A DNA stretch of 64,000 bases from Salinicoccus sp. YB14-2 (GCF_001265075.1 NZ_LFKO01000001.1:1100060-1164059); one strand, 5' to 3'. Numbered from the stretch's first letter, positions 43,263 to 52,596 are shown. Made by a program: numbers and translations. The notes: generated by a model from the sequence alone, not told the origin.

Positions 43263-43493
43263 TTATTTATTTTTCCAAAAGTCATTGGCTTGTGAAATTG
43301 TGTGAAAATGTATTGCCACCACTTCGGATGCATGGGTTAAATTTCTTGCATCCCCTATATAATCCGGATACATCTTTTTACGGGATTCAGGGTCCGGCAG
43401 TATTGTGGATATCGCTTTTCTTGAGAGCTGGACAGCAAGCTGATACCCTTCTTCCGGAGTTTCTGTAATCAGAGAAGTAATCTCATTGGACAT
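43263..43493 (-). CDS. Hexameric tyrosine-coordinated heme protein (HTHP)
   Basis: 76 residues from the ATG at 43493, with AGGAGGG upstream. LITETPEEGYQLAVQLSRKAI and EVVAIHFHTISQANDFWK align by eye with the Silicibacter pomeroyi HTHP, a hexamer that binds heme through tyrosine and has weak peroxidase and catalase activity. Y42 or Y45 is the expected heme ligand, and H62 and H64 lie in the conserved segment. Its neighbours are an anion exporter and a persulfide dioxygenase, so a link to sulfide or peroxide stress is possible. The match is from memory. Confidence 0.8.
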   Translation of the reverse strand: MSNEITSLITETPEEGYQLAVQLSRKAISTILPDPESRKKMYPDYIGDARNLTHASEVVAIHFHTISQANDFWKNK

Positions 43494-43730
43494 ATAAACC
43501 CTCCTATAAAAATTTAGGTCAATTATCATTATATATGAAATACATTGTGCATGAAACGTTTATAGTAAATATGTGTAACAATAGAGGGTTAACATGAGGA
43601 AAGGATTGTATGATCCAGTATTAATTTAACAAGTATCATTTAAGGAAATCTTATTCCATATTATGTTATAAATGAATTGAGTATGTATATCTGTCTAATT
43701 TGAAAACAATAATTAAAGAGGTGGATGAAA

Positions 43731-45098
43731 ATGTTCTTCAAACAATTTTTTGATGAGAAGTTATCCCAGACATCGTATATGGTTGCCTGCCAGAAAACTA
43801 AAGATGCCATTATCATAGATCCGAGCCGGGTCCTCGATGAATATAAAGAAGAGGCAGACAAACAGGGTTATAAGATCACTTATGCTACAGAAACGCATAT
43901 ACATGCAGATTTTGCATCCGGCCTGAGAGATGCAGGGAGAAAGTTTGGTTCCCGGTTACTTGTGTCTGACGAAGGTGATGAAAACTGGAAATACGAAAAT
44001 TTACCGGATGATGCAATCTACCTTAAAGACGGTGATACGATCAAAGTGGGCAATGTTGAACTCAAGGTGATGCATACTCCCGGGCACACCCCTGAAAGTA
44101 TCACATTTGTATTGACAGACCGTGGCGGCGGCAGTGATGAACCGATGGGTATGTTCACAGGAGACTTTTTATTTGTCGGTGATATCGGGCGTCCCGATCT
44201 GCTTGAAGAAGCGGCAAAGATGGAAGGAACCACTGAACTTGGTGCAAAGGATATGTTCAAATCATTGAAAAAGCTTGAGAGCTATCCGGATTTTCTTCAA
44301 ATCTGGCCAGGACACGGTGCCGGCAGCCCATGCGGTAAAGCGCTTGGCGCGGTACCACTATCTACCCTGGGTTATGAACGCCAGAACAACTGGGCATTAA
44401 AAGAAACGGATGAAGAACGCTTCGTCAAAGAGCTTGTGAGCGATCAGCCGGAACCGCCGAACCACTTTTCACATATGAAAAAAGTGAATAAAGAAGGTCT
44501 GCCTGAATTTAATTTGAAAGAAGTGATTGTCGGTACACCAGAGCAGCTGCCCGGGCAGATATTCGACTTAAGAAGCAAAGAAACATTTGCTGAAGGGTTT
44601 AAAAAAGGATCGATCAATATTCCGTTCAATGATAAATTTCTGCAGTTTGCCGGATGGTATGTAGATTTCGACCAGCCGATGACGCTGATTGCGGACCCTG
44701 AAAACACGGAACAGCTGCAAAAATATTTTGCCGCTATAGGGTTTGATGATATTGCGCTGATTATACCTGAGGATAAGGTTGATCAGTATGTGGATGCATC
44801 ATACGTAAACGTGCAGCCTGCAGAATTGACGGCTGACTATGAAAATAAAAATATCCTGGATGTCCGCTCAAAATCGGAATATGAGGAAGGTAATCTGAAA
44901 AATGCTGCACATCTTCAGTTTGGACAATTAATGTCAGATGATAAAATAGTGCCTTTTGATAAAGAAGATAATATTTATGTTCATTGCCAGTCGGGCGTCC
45001 GTTCAGCCATTGCCGCGAGTGTGTTGAAGGCGGAAGGTTATGATAATATATTCAACGTGGAAAAAGGATATAACGGTATTAAAAATGAACTGAAATAA
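43731..45098 (+). CDS. cstB: Persulfide dioxygenase-sulfurtransferase CstB
   Basis: 455 residues, three domains. The N-terminal metallo-beta-lactamase domain has H56-I-H58-A-D60, HTPGHTPES, GDFLFVGDIGRPD and WPGHG, the non-heme iron site of persulfide dioxygenases. A middle rhodanese-like domain lacks a cysteine. The C-terminal rhodanese has C419 in HCQSGVRS. This matches staphylococcal CstB, which turns persulfides into thiosulfate during sulfide detoxification. The ATG at 43731 has AAAGAGG upstream. Unlike in Staphylococcus aureus, no cstR, cstA or sqr is adjacent. Confidence 0.9.
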   Translation: MFFKQFFDEKLSQTSYMVACQKTKDAIIIDPSRVLDEYKEEADKQGYKITYATETHIHADFASGLRDAGRKFGSRLLVSDEGDENWKYENLPDDAIYLKDGDTIKVGNVELKVMHTPGHTPESITFVLTDRGGGSDEPMGMFTGDFLFVGDIGRPDLLEEAAKMEGTTELGAKDMFKSLKKLESYPDFLQIWPGHGAGSPCGKALGAVPLSTLGYERQNNWALKETDEERFVKELVSDQPEPPNHFSHMKKVNKEGLPEFNLKEVIVGTPEQLPGQIFDLRSKETFAEGFKKGSINIPFNDKFLQFAGWYVDFDQPMTLIADPENTEQLQKYFAAIGFDDIALIIPEDKVDQYVDASYVNVQPAELTADYENKNILDVRSKSEYEEGNLKNAAHLQFGQLMSDDKIVPFDKEDNIYVHCQSGVRSAIAASVLKAEGYDNIFNVEKGYNGIKNELK

Positions 45099-45239
45099 CA
45101 AATATCCATTAAATGATAAATAATCCTATAATATACGTTTAACTGTCTGTGGAGAGGTTATAATAGTATATAAAGTTAAATGACGTAAAAATAAGTATGT
45201 CAAAAATATTAAAGTATCATAAGGAGCGTGTATTATTAA

Positions 45240-46574
45240 ATGGCTGAATATTCACGAGAGGATATTCATAAAAGTGTTGAAGCGGACGGCGTGCAATATG
45301 TCAGACTTCAATTTACTGATGTGTTGGGTGCAATTAAAAATTTGGAAATACCAGTGGGTCAACTGGAAAAAGCAATGGATGGAGAAATGATGTTCGATGG
45401 CTCCTCCATTGAAGGCTTTGTCCGTGTTGAAGAATCTGATATGTATTTAAAACCTGATTTGAATACATGGGTGGTTCTGCCGTGGACTGAAGGCGTAGAC
45501 AAAACTGCACGTCTGATCTGTGACATTCACGATATTGATGGAGAGCCATTTACCGGTGACCCAAGGTCAAATTTGAAAAGGGTCATCAAGGAGATGCAGG
45601 CACTCGGGTATGAGAATATGAACCTGGGGCCTGAACCGGAGTTTTTCTTCTTCAAGTTGGATAAAGACCGTAATTATACAACTGAGATCAATGATGACAG
45701 CGGTTATTTCGATCTGGATATAACGGATACGAGTGGACAGTGCCGCAGAGAAATTGCAAGAACTCTAGATCAGATGAACTTTGAAGTGGAAATGTTCCAC
45801 CACGAGCTTGGTCCAAGCCAGCATGAAATCAGTTTTAAATATATGGATGCGTTAACGGCAAGTGATGCACTTCAGACTTTTAAACTTGTAGCTAAAACGA
45901 TTGCAAGGAAATATGGATTACATGCCACTTTCATGCCGAAGCCGATGTATAACCAACCGGGGAGCGGTATGCATTACAACGTTTCTTTATTTAAAGACGG
46001 CAATAATATATTCTTCGATGAAAGTGACGATTTCGGTCTAAGTGAAGAAATGCGTTGGTTCATGGCAGGGTTACTAGACCATGCCAGAGCATACACAGCA
46101 ATCTGCAACCCATTGGTCAACTCCTACAAGAGACTGGCATCAGGATTTGAAGCACCGCGTTATATCGCCTGGAGCGGCCGGAACAGAACACCGCTGCTAA
46201 GAATTCCATCCAGCCGCGGCGCGGGTACACGTGCCGAAGTCAGATCACTTGATCCTTCTGCAAATCCTTATCTCGCAACGGCTGTCATTTTGGCGGCCGG
46301 TTTGGACGGCATTAAAAATAAAACCGACTTGACGACTCCTGTAAACGAAAATATTTATGAAATGACACAAAAAGAACGTAAAGCTGAAGATGTTGAAGAT
46401 TTACCGACGACTTTATATACAGCTCTGAAAGCGATGAGAGAAGCCGATGTGGTCAAAGATGCACTTGGTGAGCATATTTATGAACACTTCGTTGAAAATA
46501 AGATGATCGAATGGAAACAATACAGTGCTCAAATCACCTCGTGGGAACTGGATGAATATTTAGGGAACTATTAG
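45240..46574 (+). CDS. glnA: Glutamine synthetase, type I
   Basis: 444 residues, the usual Firmicutes GS-I alpha length without an adenylylation insert. FDGSSIEGF, GPEPEFFFF, HHELGPSQHEI, NQPGSGMHYNVSL and NRTPLLRIP form the metal, glutamate and ATP sites. It makes glutamine from glutamate and ammonia. In many relatives glnR precedes glnA, but here the gene stands alone. The ribosome site AAGGAG lies about 13 bases before the ATG, longer than usual. TGACGTA...TATGTCA (about 45181-45202) upstream is an imperfect inverted repeat of unknown role. Confidence 0.95.
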   Translation: MAEYSREDIHKSVEADGVQYVRLQFTDVLGAIKNLEIPVGQLEKAMDGEMMFDGSSIEGFVRVEESDMYLKPDLNTWVVLPWTEGVDKTARLICDIHDIDGEPFTGDPRSNLKRVIKEMQALGYENMNLGPEPEFFFFKLDKDRNYTTEINDDSGYFDLDITDTSGQCRREIARTLDQMNFEVEMFHHELGPSQHEISFKYMDALTASDALQTFKLVAKTIARKYGLHATFMPKPMYNQPGSGMHYNVSLFKDGNNIFFDESDDFGLSEEMRWFMAGLLDHARAYTAICNPLVNSYKRLASGFEAPRYIAWSGRNRTPLLRIPSSRGAGTRAEVRSLDPSANPYLATAVILAAGLDGIKNKTDLTTPVNENIYEMTQKERKAEDVEDLPTTLYTALKAMREADVVKDALGEHIYEHFVENKMIEWKQYSAQITSWELDEYLGNY

Positions 46575-46582
46575 TAATAATC

Positions 46583-46618
46583 AAAAGCAAACCTGTTTTT
46601 ATACAGGCTTGCTTTTTT
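46583..46618 (+). terminator. Terminator of glnA
   Basis: AAAAGCAAACCTG pairs with CAGGCTTGCTTTT with one mismatch, followed by TTTTTT. Confidence 0.87.
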
Positions 46619-46754
46619 ATCTTCCAATAAGATTACCCGTCATATTAGAAAAATGAATATATAACGGCTGCATTTTAAGTATAATTTCTATAATGGAATC
46701 CACAACACATATCTTGCGATAGATGTTTTGAACCCATTAAAGCAACAAAAATAA

Positions 46755-46778
46755 AACCCGGGTTGTCGTACCCGGGTT
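46755..46778 (-). terminator. Terminator of the DJ-1-like gene
   Basis: AACCCGGG (46755-46762) and CCCGGGTT (46771-46778); on the minus strand TTTTATTTTTG follows. Confidence 0.82.
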
Positions 46779-46782
46779 AAAA

Positions 46783-47451
46783 TTATTGGAGTTTGTTAAT
46801 CACTGCATCGGCGACAGCTTGCGCTGAGGCCGGGTTCTGACCTGTGACAAAATTTCCGCTTGAAACAACGTTCTCTTCCATTTCACGTCCTTCAACAAAA
46901 CCTGCGCCGTTCTCTTCCAGTTTTGACTGGAGCAGGAAAGGCATGTCTTCTGTAAGATTCATAGCCTTCTCTTCAACATTTGTAAATCCTGTGAGTTTGA
47001 TGCCGTCAACGAGATATTTACCATCTTTTGTTTTGGCATCGGCAAAAGCTGCCGGTCCATGACAGACAGCGCTGATGATTCTGCCATCATCTTTAAAGTA
47101 TGCCATTATGTTCTGGATATCTGCATTTCCCGGGAAATCATACATTGCGCCATGTCCGCCGGCAAAGAAAATTGCGTCATAGCCTTCGTATACCAAGTCC
47201 CCGATGCGCTCTGTCTGCTGGAGCATCTTCGTCACTTCAGTGAATTTTTCATCATCATTTCCGTTCTCCACCGAATTGGGGTCTATTGGTACATTGCCAC
47301 CTTTAGGTGATGCAATATCAACTTTGAAACCAGCGCTCTGAAAAGCGATATAAGGCTCAGCTGCCTCTGATAACCATAATCCTGTAGGACGGTCTTTATT
47401 GCCTGCTATTCTGTCATGATTTGTAACCACTATAAGTACAGATTTACTCAT
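46783..47451 (-). CDS. DJ-1/PfpI family protein (Hsp31-like)
   Basis: 222 residues from the ATG at 47451; an ATG at 47475 also has a possible weak ribosome site. C130 in SAVCHGPAAF is the nucleophile followed by H131, and GGHGAMYDFP is the conserved loop. Hsp31-like members act as glyoxalase III, deglycase or chaperone against reactive carbonyls. A CsoR-type operator-like palindrome lies about 95 bases upstream, suggesting induction by metal, persulfide or aldehyde. Confidence 0.85.
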   Translation of the reverse strand: MSKSVLIVVTNHDRIAGNKDRPTGLWLSEAAEPYIAFQSAGFKVDIASPKGGNVPIDPNSVENGNDDEKFTEVTKMLQQTERIGDLVYEGYDAIFFAGGHGAMYDFPGNADIQNIMAYFKDDGRIISAVCHGPAAFADAKTKDGKYLVDGIKLTGFTNVEEKAMNLTEDMPFLLQSKLEENGAGFVEGREMEENVVSSGNFVTGQNPASAQAVADAVINKLQ

Positions 47452-47545
47452 ATTGCTAACCACTCTCCTTTCCATTGATTTACCCTAAAGCACACCTGAA
47501 TAATCTTAAATCATCGATTAAAACCGGAGTCAGACCTCCCTAAAT

Positions 47546-47574
47546 CACTATATACCCTATATGGGTATATAGTG
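47546..47574. promoter_or_regulatory. 29-bp palindrome resembling a CsoR/CstR/FrmR-family operator
   Basis: CACTATATACCC (47546-47557) and GGGTATATAGTG (47563-47574) are perfect 12-bp inverted arms around TATAT. The ATACCC...GGGTAT core is the general form of CsoR-family sites. It lies upstream of the DJ-1-like gene and could overlap its promoter (TTGACA on the minus strand at about 47583-47588). No CsoR-family gene is in the window. Confidence 0.6.
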
Positions 47575-47583
47575 AGTGCATTG

Positions 47584-47640
47584 ATGTCAATGAACACAAT
47601 CATAGTTGCGATCGATGCCATGACTTTAAAAATGAAATAG
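47584..47640 (+). other. 18-codon open frame of uncertain status
   Basis: ATG at 47584 to TAG at 47638-47640, reading MSMNTIIVAIDAMTLKMK, with no clear ribosome site. It lies between the palindrome at 47546 and a terminator-like hairpin at 47650. It may be chance, a leader peptide or the start of a lost gene. Confidence 0.2.
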
Positions 47641-47649
47641 TGAGAACTG

Positions 47650-47676
47650 AAAACAGGGTCGAAAATCCTGTTTTTT
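47650..47676 (+). terminator. Orphan terminator-like hairpin before arsR
   Basis: AAAACAGG (47650-47657) pairs with CCTGTTTT (47667-47674), ending in TTTTTT. No gene on the plus strand precedes it, so it belongs to a small transcript or is a leftover. Confidence 0.55.
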
Positions 47677-47693
47677 AAATGGTCCAATCTATA

Positions 47694-47722
47694 TTGACAA
47701 CTACCTATATAGACGGTAATCT
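47694..47722 (+). promoter_or_regulatory. Promoter of the ars operon
   Basis: TTGACA (47694-47699) and TAATCT (47717-47722), 17 bp apart. The spacer holds the self-complementary CTATATAG, and CTATA recurs on both sides, consistent with an ArsR operator within the promoter. Confidence 0.65.
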
Positions 47723-47745
47723 ATACAGTGGAAGGTGGAGATGAC

Positions 47746-48066
47746 GTGACATATGAAAATTTATCAAGTTACTTAAAGATAATTGCAAATCCAAGCCGTT
47801 TGGAAATACTGGATTTATTATCTTGCGGAGAACTATGTGCAGATGATCTTTTAAAGTATTTTGATTTCTCACAGCCGACATTAAGCCATCATATGAAAGC
47901 TTTGGCTGATAATAATCTGATAGAAATCCGCAGAGACGGCAATAAAAAAATGTATAAATTGAATAATGAAGTGTTAGAAAAAGTAAGTAGTTACATAAAC
48001 TTAATTGCCCGGGATAATGAAGAGTGTGTTTGCAAATCCATCAGCAAAGGTGATTGTGCATCATGA
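47746..48066 (+). CDS. arsR: ArsR-family arsenical repressor
   Basis: 106 residues from the GTG at 47746 (GGTGGAG upstream). The winged helix is [19 protein letters not shown], very like the ArsR of plasmid pI258. In that protein the sensor motif is ELCACDLL; here it reads ELCADDLL, so the second cysteine is D33. C27 and C31 remain, and the C-terminal ECVCK and DC cysteines are kept. Metalloid sensing may use other cysteines or be altered. Overlaps arsB by 4 bases. Confidence 0.9.
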   Translation: MTYENLSSYLKIIANPSRLEILDLLSCGELCADDLLKYFDFSQPTLSHHMKALADNNLIEIRRDGNKKMYKLNNEVLEKVSSYINLIARDNEECVCKSISKGDCAS

Positions 48067-49352
48067 CGATTTTGGCGATAGTTATATTTTTACTGACATT
48101 GGTGTTTATCATATGGCAGCCGAGAGGGCTGGATATCGGTATCACCGCAACAGTTGGAGCGGTATTGGCAATTATCACAGGTGTCGTATCATTCAGTGAT
48201 GTCATAGAAGTTGCGGATATTGTGTGGAACGCCACACTGACTTTTGTAGCTGTGATAATAATATCCCTGATACTCGATGAAATCGGCTTTTTTGAATGGT
48301 CGGCAAGACACATGGTTAAAGCGAGTAAAGGCAATGGCATTAAAATGTTCGTCTACATAATATTACTCGGTGCCGTCGTTGCGGCATTTTTTGCCAACGA
48401 CGGTGCAGCGCTTATATTGACGCCTATTGTGCTGGCCATGGTACGTAATCTGAAATTCGAAGAAAAGGTTGTTTTTCCTTTTGTGCTGGCAAGCGGTTTT
48501 ATCGCGGACACTGCTTCCCTGCCGCTTATTGTGAGTAACCTTGTGAATATCGTGTCTGCAGATTACTTTGGTATCGGTTTTCTGGAATACTTGAGCCGCA
48601 TGATTATCCCAAACTTGTTTTCAATTGCAGCAAGTATTGCAGTTTTATTGATTTACTTCAGAAATTCTATTCCGCACCATTTTAAAGCTCAAGAAATTGC
48701 TGAGCCGGAAGATGCAATCAAGGATAAGAAACTCTTCAAAGTGTCCTGGGTAATACTGGGTATTCTTCTGGCCGGTTATTTGGCCAGTGAATTCGTTGCG
48801 GTCCCCGTATCATTTATCGCAGGAATTATCGCAATTGTATTTCTATTGCTGGCCGGCAGATCATCTGCTGTGAATATCGGTAAGGTCATTAAAGGTGCGC
48901 CATGGAATATCGTCATCTTTTCCCTGGGAATGTATATTGTAGTATTCGGTTTAAGAAATGCGGGTATTACAGATTTACTTGCAGATGCTCTGACGATGAT
49001 TGCAGGACAGGGTCTGTTCGCTGCAATCATGGGTATGGGTTTCATCGCTGCATTTTTATCATCGGTAATGAACAATATGCCGACAGTGATGATTGATGCC
49101 ATAGCAATCGACCAGTCCGGCGTGCAGGGCTTGCTGAAGGAAGGTCTGGTTTATGCGAACATCATCGGTTCGGATCTGGGTCCTAAAATAACGCCCATCG
49201 GCTCGCTGGCAACTCTGCTATGGCTTCATGTCCTGACTCAAAAGGGAATGAAGATATCCTGGGGTGTATATTTTAAAGTTGGGATAGTCATTACGATACC
49301 GGTGCTGATATCTACACTTATCGGTCTTTATTTAACATTGCTCTTATTCTAG
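48063..49352 (+). CDS. arsB: Arsenite efflux permease ArsB
   Basis: 429 residues with about twelve membrane segments. [20 protein letters not shown] and [13 protein letters not shown] and [19 protein letters not shown] match ArsB. It exports arsenite or antimonite, alone or with an ArsA ATPase; no arsA is present. The ATG at 48063 overlaps the arsR stop. Confidence 0.93.
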   Translation: MTILAIVIFLLTLVFIIWQPRGLDIGITATVGAVLAIITGVVSFSDVIEVADIVWNATLTFVAVIIISLILDEIGFFEWSARHMVKASKGNGIKMFVYIILLGAVVAAFFANDGAALILTPIVLAMVRNLKFEEKVVFPFVLASGFIADTASLPLIVSNLVNIVSADYFGIGFLEYLSRMIIPNLFSIAASIAVLLIYFRNSIPHHFKAQEIAEPEDAIKDKKLFKVSWVILGILLAGYLASEFVAVPVSFIAGIIAIVFLLLAGRSSAVNIGKVIKGAPWNIVIFSLGMYIVVFGLRNAGITDLLADALTMIAGQGLFAAIMGMGFIAAFLSSVMNNMPTVMIDAIAIDQSGVQGLLKEGLVYANIIGSDLGPKITPIGSLATLLWLHVLTQKGMKISWGVYFKVGIVITIPVLISTLIGLYLTLLLF

Positions 49353-49367
49353 GAAGGAAATGATTTT

Positions 49368-49766
49368 ATGGATAAAAAGATAATTTATTTCATATGTACC
49401 GGCAATTCGTGCCGCTCGCAGATGGCTGAAGGTCTGGGCAGAGATATACTTGGCAGCGAATGGGAGGTCTACTCTGCGGGGATAGAAACCCATGGCGTCA
49501 ATCCTAAGGCTGTTGAAGCTATGAATGAACTGGACATTGATATATCGTCTCAGACTTCGGAGCTGATCGATCAGAGTATTTTGAAGCGTTCTGATTTAGT
49601 CGTTACATTATGCAGTGATGCAGATGAGAATTGTCCTGTAATCCCTCATGGGGTTAAAAAGGCGCACTGGCCGTTTGATGATCCAGCCGGTAAGGATTGG
49701 GCCGAGTTTCAGAGGGTGAGGGATGAAATCGGAGAAAAGATAAAAGATTTTAAAAGGACTTTCTAA
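49368..49766 (+). CDS. arsC: Arsenate reductase, thioredoxin-dependent
   Basis: 132 residues, the low-molecular-weight phosphatase-type enzyme. C10 (P-loop CTGNSCRS), C82 and C89 ([10 protein letters not shown]) form the cysteine relay. It reduces arsenate to arsenite for ArsB. GGAAGG precedes the ATG. The stop lies in the terminator. Confidence 0.95.
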   Translation: MDKKIIYFICTGNSCRSQMAEGLGRDILGSEWEVYSAGIETHGVNPKAVEAMNELDIDISSQTSELIDQSILKRSDLVVTLCSDADENCPVIPHGVKKAHWPFDDPAGKDWAEFQRVRDEIGEKIKDFKRTF

Positions 49767-49782
49767 ATGAAAGTCCTTTTTT
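49752..49782. terminator. Bidirectional terminator after arsC
   Basis: AAAAGGACTTT (49752-49762) and AAAGTCCTTTTTT (49770-49782). It includes the arsC stop and touches the stop of the convergent permease. Confidence 0.88.
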
Positions 49783-51562
49783 AGTACCATACAAAGTATA
49801 CGATTGTCGAGGTCATCACCATCGTAATGAGTACTAATGGCGTACCTATTTTTATATAGTCACTGAATTTGTAACCGCCGGGGCCGTAGACAATCAGATT
49901 TGTCTGATATCCGATAGGTGTGATGAAACTGCATGACGCGGCGATTGCAATGGTGATAATCAGTCCCATATATGGGATGTCCAGCTGAGCGGCAATTTCA
50001 AATGCAATCGGGAACATCAAAACTGCTGCGGCGCTGTTTGTGATCAATTCTGTAAATATATTGGTCACAATGTAAACGATGAATATGATACCAAGAACGC
50101 CAAGCGGACGCGCAAAGGAGAGCATGTTTTCTGCAATGAATTGGGCGAGTCCCGACTGAGTCATAGCTGCACCGATTCCAAAAGCACTGGCAATCAATAG
50201 TATGACATCAAATTGGATATAAGTTAATATCTCTGACCAGTTGATCAGTCTTGTGATAATTAATAGCACCACTGCAATAAGCATGGCTTCGAACATTGAC
50301 AGCATGCCCAGTGTAACAGAAAAAATCATCACTAATAGAAGACCGAGTGCAAGTATGCCTTTTAAATTGCTTTGTCTCAACGTTTCAGGCGGATTAACTG
50401 TAGAGACGACATAAAAGTTATGCGAATGTTGATGTCTCTGGACGAAACTGTTTTCAGCCAAAAGAAGTAAAGTATCCCCGGGTTTCAAAACAATGTCGCC
50501 AACACGGCTTGTAATCCGCTGGTTGTTTCTGTGTACTGCAATGACGCCTGCATTATACGTTGATCTGAAAAGGGAGCTTCTGATGGTTTTGCCGACCAAC
50601 CCTGAATTATGAGAGATGACTGCCTCGACAAGGTGATGGTTGTCATTCTGCAGGACTTCCAGGCTGTCGTCGGTGCCTGTTTTCAAAGAAATGCCTTTTA
50701 ACTTTTCGACTTCAGCTATTTTGCTGAGAGTTGCTGAAAAAATTAAGTTATCCCCTTTTCGGATGAAGGTGTGCGCACTGACTGGAAATATATGTTGCCC
50801 GTCTTCACGGATAATCTCAATGATGTAGATCCCTTTTAACGAATTTTTTGAAGCGGTAATTATTTTATCGTTGACATACTCAAATTTTTCTCCGATAGTG
50901 GCTTCAGCTAAAAACTCTTTTGCCTCTTTACGAATCGTGTCTTCGGCTCCCAGATTATTCGGGAGGATTTTATAGCCGACGGTTAAAATATAAATCAGTC
51001 CGACTAAAGTGATGGGGACCCCGACAATCGATAGAGTGAAAAATGAAAAACCTCCGACGCCTGCATTTATCAGTAATCCGTTAACAATCAAGTTGGTGGA
51101 TGTGCCGATCATCGTAATCGTCCCGCCAAGAATGGTCGCGTAAGACAACGGGATTAAAAGCTTTGAGGGTGAAAAACCATTATCTCTTGCCCAGTCTCTT
51201 AATATAGGGGTCAGTGTAATAACGATTGGTGTATTATTTAAAAAACCGGAAGCGAAAGAAATGGGCGCGAGTAACTTCACCATGGAAATATGTAAGGATT
51301 TCGACTTACCCAGTATCCCATAGATGAAGTTCTCTATAATACCATGCTTTTGAATGGCACCTGCGACGATGAACAGCAATAAAACGGTCAGCATGCCTTC
51401 GTTGGAAAACCCGCTCAATGCCTGTTCGGTTGTTATGGTGCCAGACAGTAAAAATAATACTAAAAAGAAAAATATGATAAAGTCCGCACGGGCCACTTCA
51501 AATAGTAATAAGCCGAGCATTAAAATAATCATTATGGCTACAAAGATCATTTCTACAGTCAT
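49781..51562 (-). CDS. SLC13-family permease with TrkA_C domains
   Basis: 593 residues. Two blocks of membrane segments flank a cytoplasmic region (about 200-390) with two TrkA_C/RCK_C-like units: KGIYIIEIIREDGQHIFPV and AGVIAVHRNNQRI...GDIVLKPGDTLLLLAE. FLNNTPIVITLTPI and TNSAAAVLMFPIA are the paired reentrant motifs. Relatives carry sulfate, or other anions or cations. The substrate is unknown. AGGGGG precedes the ATG. Confidence 0.82.
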   Translation of the reverse strand: MTVEMIFVAIMIILMLGLLLFEVARADFIIFFFLVLFLLSGTITTEQALSGFSNEGMLTVLLLFIVAGAIQKHGIIENFIYGILGKSKSLHISMVKLLAPISFASGFLNNTPIVITLTPILRDWARDNGFSPSKLLIPLSYATILGGTITMIGTSTNLIVNGLLINAGVGGFSFFTLSIVGVPITLVGLIYILTVGYKILPNNLGAEDTIRKEAKEFLAEATIGEKFEYVNDKIITASKNSLKGIYIIEIIREDGQHIFPVSAHTFIRKGDNLIFSATLSKIAEVEKLKGISLKTGTDDSLEVLQNDNHHLVEAVISHNSGLVGKTIRSSLFRSTYNAGVIAVHRNNQRITSRVGDIVLKPGDTLLLLAENSFVQRHQHSHNFYVVSTVNPPETLRQSNLKGILALGLLLVMIFSVTLGMLSMFEAMLIAVVLLIITRLINWSEILTYIQFDVILLIASAFGIGAAMTQSGLAQFIAENMLSFARPLGVLGIIFIVYIVTNIFTELITNSAAAVLMFPIAFEIAAQLDIPYMGLIITIAIAASCSFITPIGYQTNLIVYGPGGYKFSDYIKIGTPLVLITMVMTSTIVYFVWY

Positions 51563-51864
51563 GTTGGCACCCCCTGTCTGAAGAATAAATCATTAAGAAT
51601 ATTTTAGCATATATTTTAATAATCGTGAATTTATATTCTTAATATTCAAAATACCGGGTGTGTAATAATGAAGTCACAGGTGAAATGTTTAGGTTACTGT
51701 CATTTAGTTTATTTAGTATATATGTGGAGATAAATAATTACACATTGAAATTTACAGTCTGTTAGTTTGACCACAAAATATTTTTGTACTATAGTTTGTG
51801 TCGTATCGAGTAAAAATCGACTTAATTTCAAGGAGGAGTTTTATTAGAAAAGGAGGCAATTAAA
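51563..51864. other. Intergenic region before the glutamine amidotransferase
   Basis: Apart from the promoter at 51767-51795 and a probable leftward promoter that I cannot place, I see no gene. The leader contains two strong ribosome-site-like stretches, AAGGAGGAG near 51831 with no start codon after it, and AAAGGAGG near 51848 that serves the gene. Confidence 0.4.
51767..51795 (+). promoter_or_regulatory. Predicted promoter of the amidotransferase gene
   Basis: TTGACC (51767-51772) and TATAGT (51790-51795) separated by 17 bp, giving a leader of about 65 bases. Confidence 0.65.
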
Positions 51865-52584
51865 ATGATTATACAAGTGATTCAACATGACCCGCTTTTA
51901 CCATTAGGGTATATAAAAGACTGGGCAAATGAAAATAATTATCAAATCAATACTGCCAAAATTTATGAGGGTGATCCATTACCTGTGGATGAGACATTTG
52001 ATCTGCTGGTCATATTAGGTGGACGCCAGACGGCATATGAAACAGAAAACTACCCTTTTGTGGTCGAAGAAGCAGAGTGGTTAAGAAAGCTTGTTGATGA
52101 AAATCAAAGTATGCTGGCAATTTGCTTAGGGGCACAGATTTTATCAACTGCACTTGGCGGCGAAGTTCAGAGAATGGCACACATGGAAATCGGTTGGCAC
52201 TATTTATATGAAGTGGAAGATGCTGCACAACATCCGCTTCTTAAGGGACTCCCGAGTGAAATCCGATTATTCCAGCACCATCAGGATTTCTTCTCAATCC
52301 CTGAACGTGCTGAGAAGGTATACTATAACCAAAACTGTAATAACCAGGGATTTGTTGTGAATGACAATATTCTTGCATTGCAGTTCCATCCGGAAATCGA
52401 TGCAATCGGCATTGAAGAATTTCTGGCAAAAGACCAGATTTATGAGCCGGATGAAGAAGTGCTTGTTCAGACTGAGAAACAGATCATCAATGATGAGAAG
52501 TTCGAAGCCGGTCGTAAGTATCTCTATAACCTGATGGACAATTACAAAGCTGTGATTAATCAACCACGGCCGCATGAGGTTTAA
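51865..52584 (+). CDS. Class I glutamine amidotransferase-like protein
   Basis: 239 residues. C87 in AICLGAQI is the nucleophile and LQFHPEID holds the His-Glu pair; VILGGRQTAYE forms the oxyanion region. It is a stand-alone GMP-synthase-like glutaminase, a family that includes gamma-glutamyl hydrolases acting on polyamine or folate conjugates. No synthetase partner is adjacent. Monocistronic with its own promoter and terminator. Confidence 0.83.
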   Translation: MIIQVIQHDPLLPLGYIKDWANENNYQINTAKIYEGDPLPVDETFDLLVILGGRQTAYETENYPFVVEEAEWLRKLVDENQSMLAICLGAQILSTALGGEVQRMAHMEIGWHYLYEVEDAAQHPLLKGLPSEIRLFQHHQDFFSIPERAEKVYYNQNCNNQGFVVNDNILALQFHPEIDAIGIEEFLAKDQIYEPDEEVLVQTEKQIINDEKFEAGRKYLYNLMDNYKAVINQPRPHEV

Positions 52585-52596
52585 TATATAAACAGG

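Noticed and set aside
43593-43629. Tiny frame MRKGLYDPVLI before cstB, considered as a leader peptide
   Set aside because: Eleven codons with no attenuator-like structure and no run of a regulatory amino acid.
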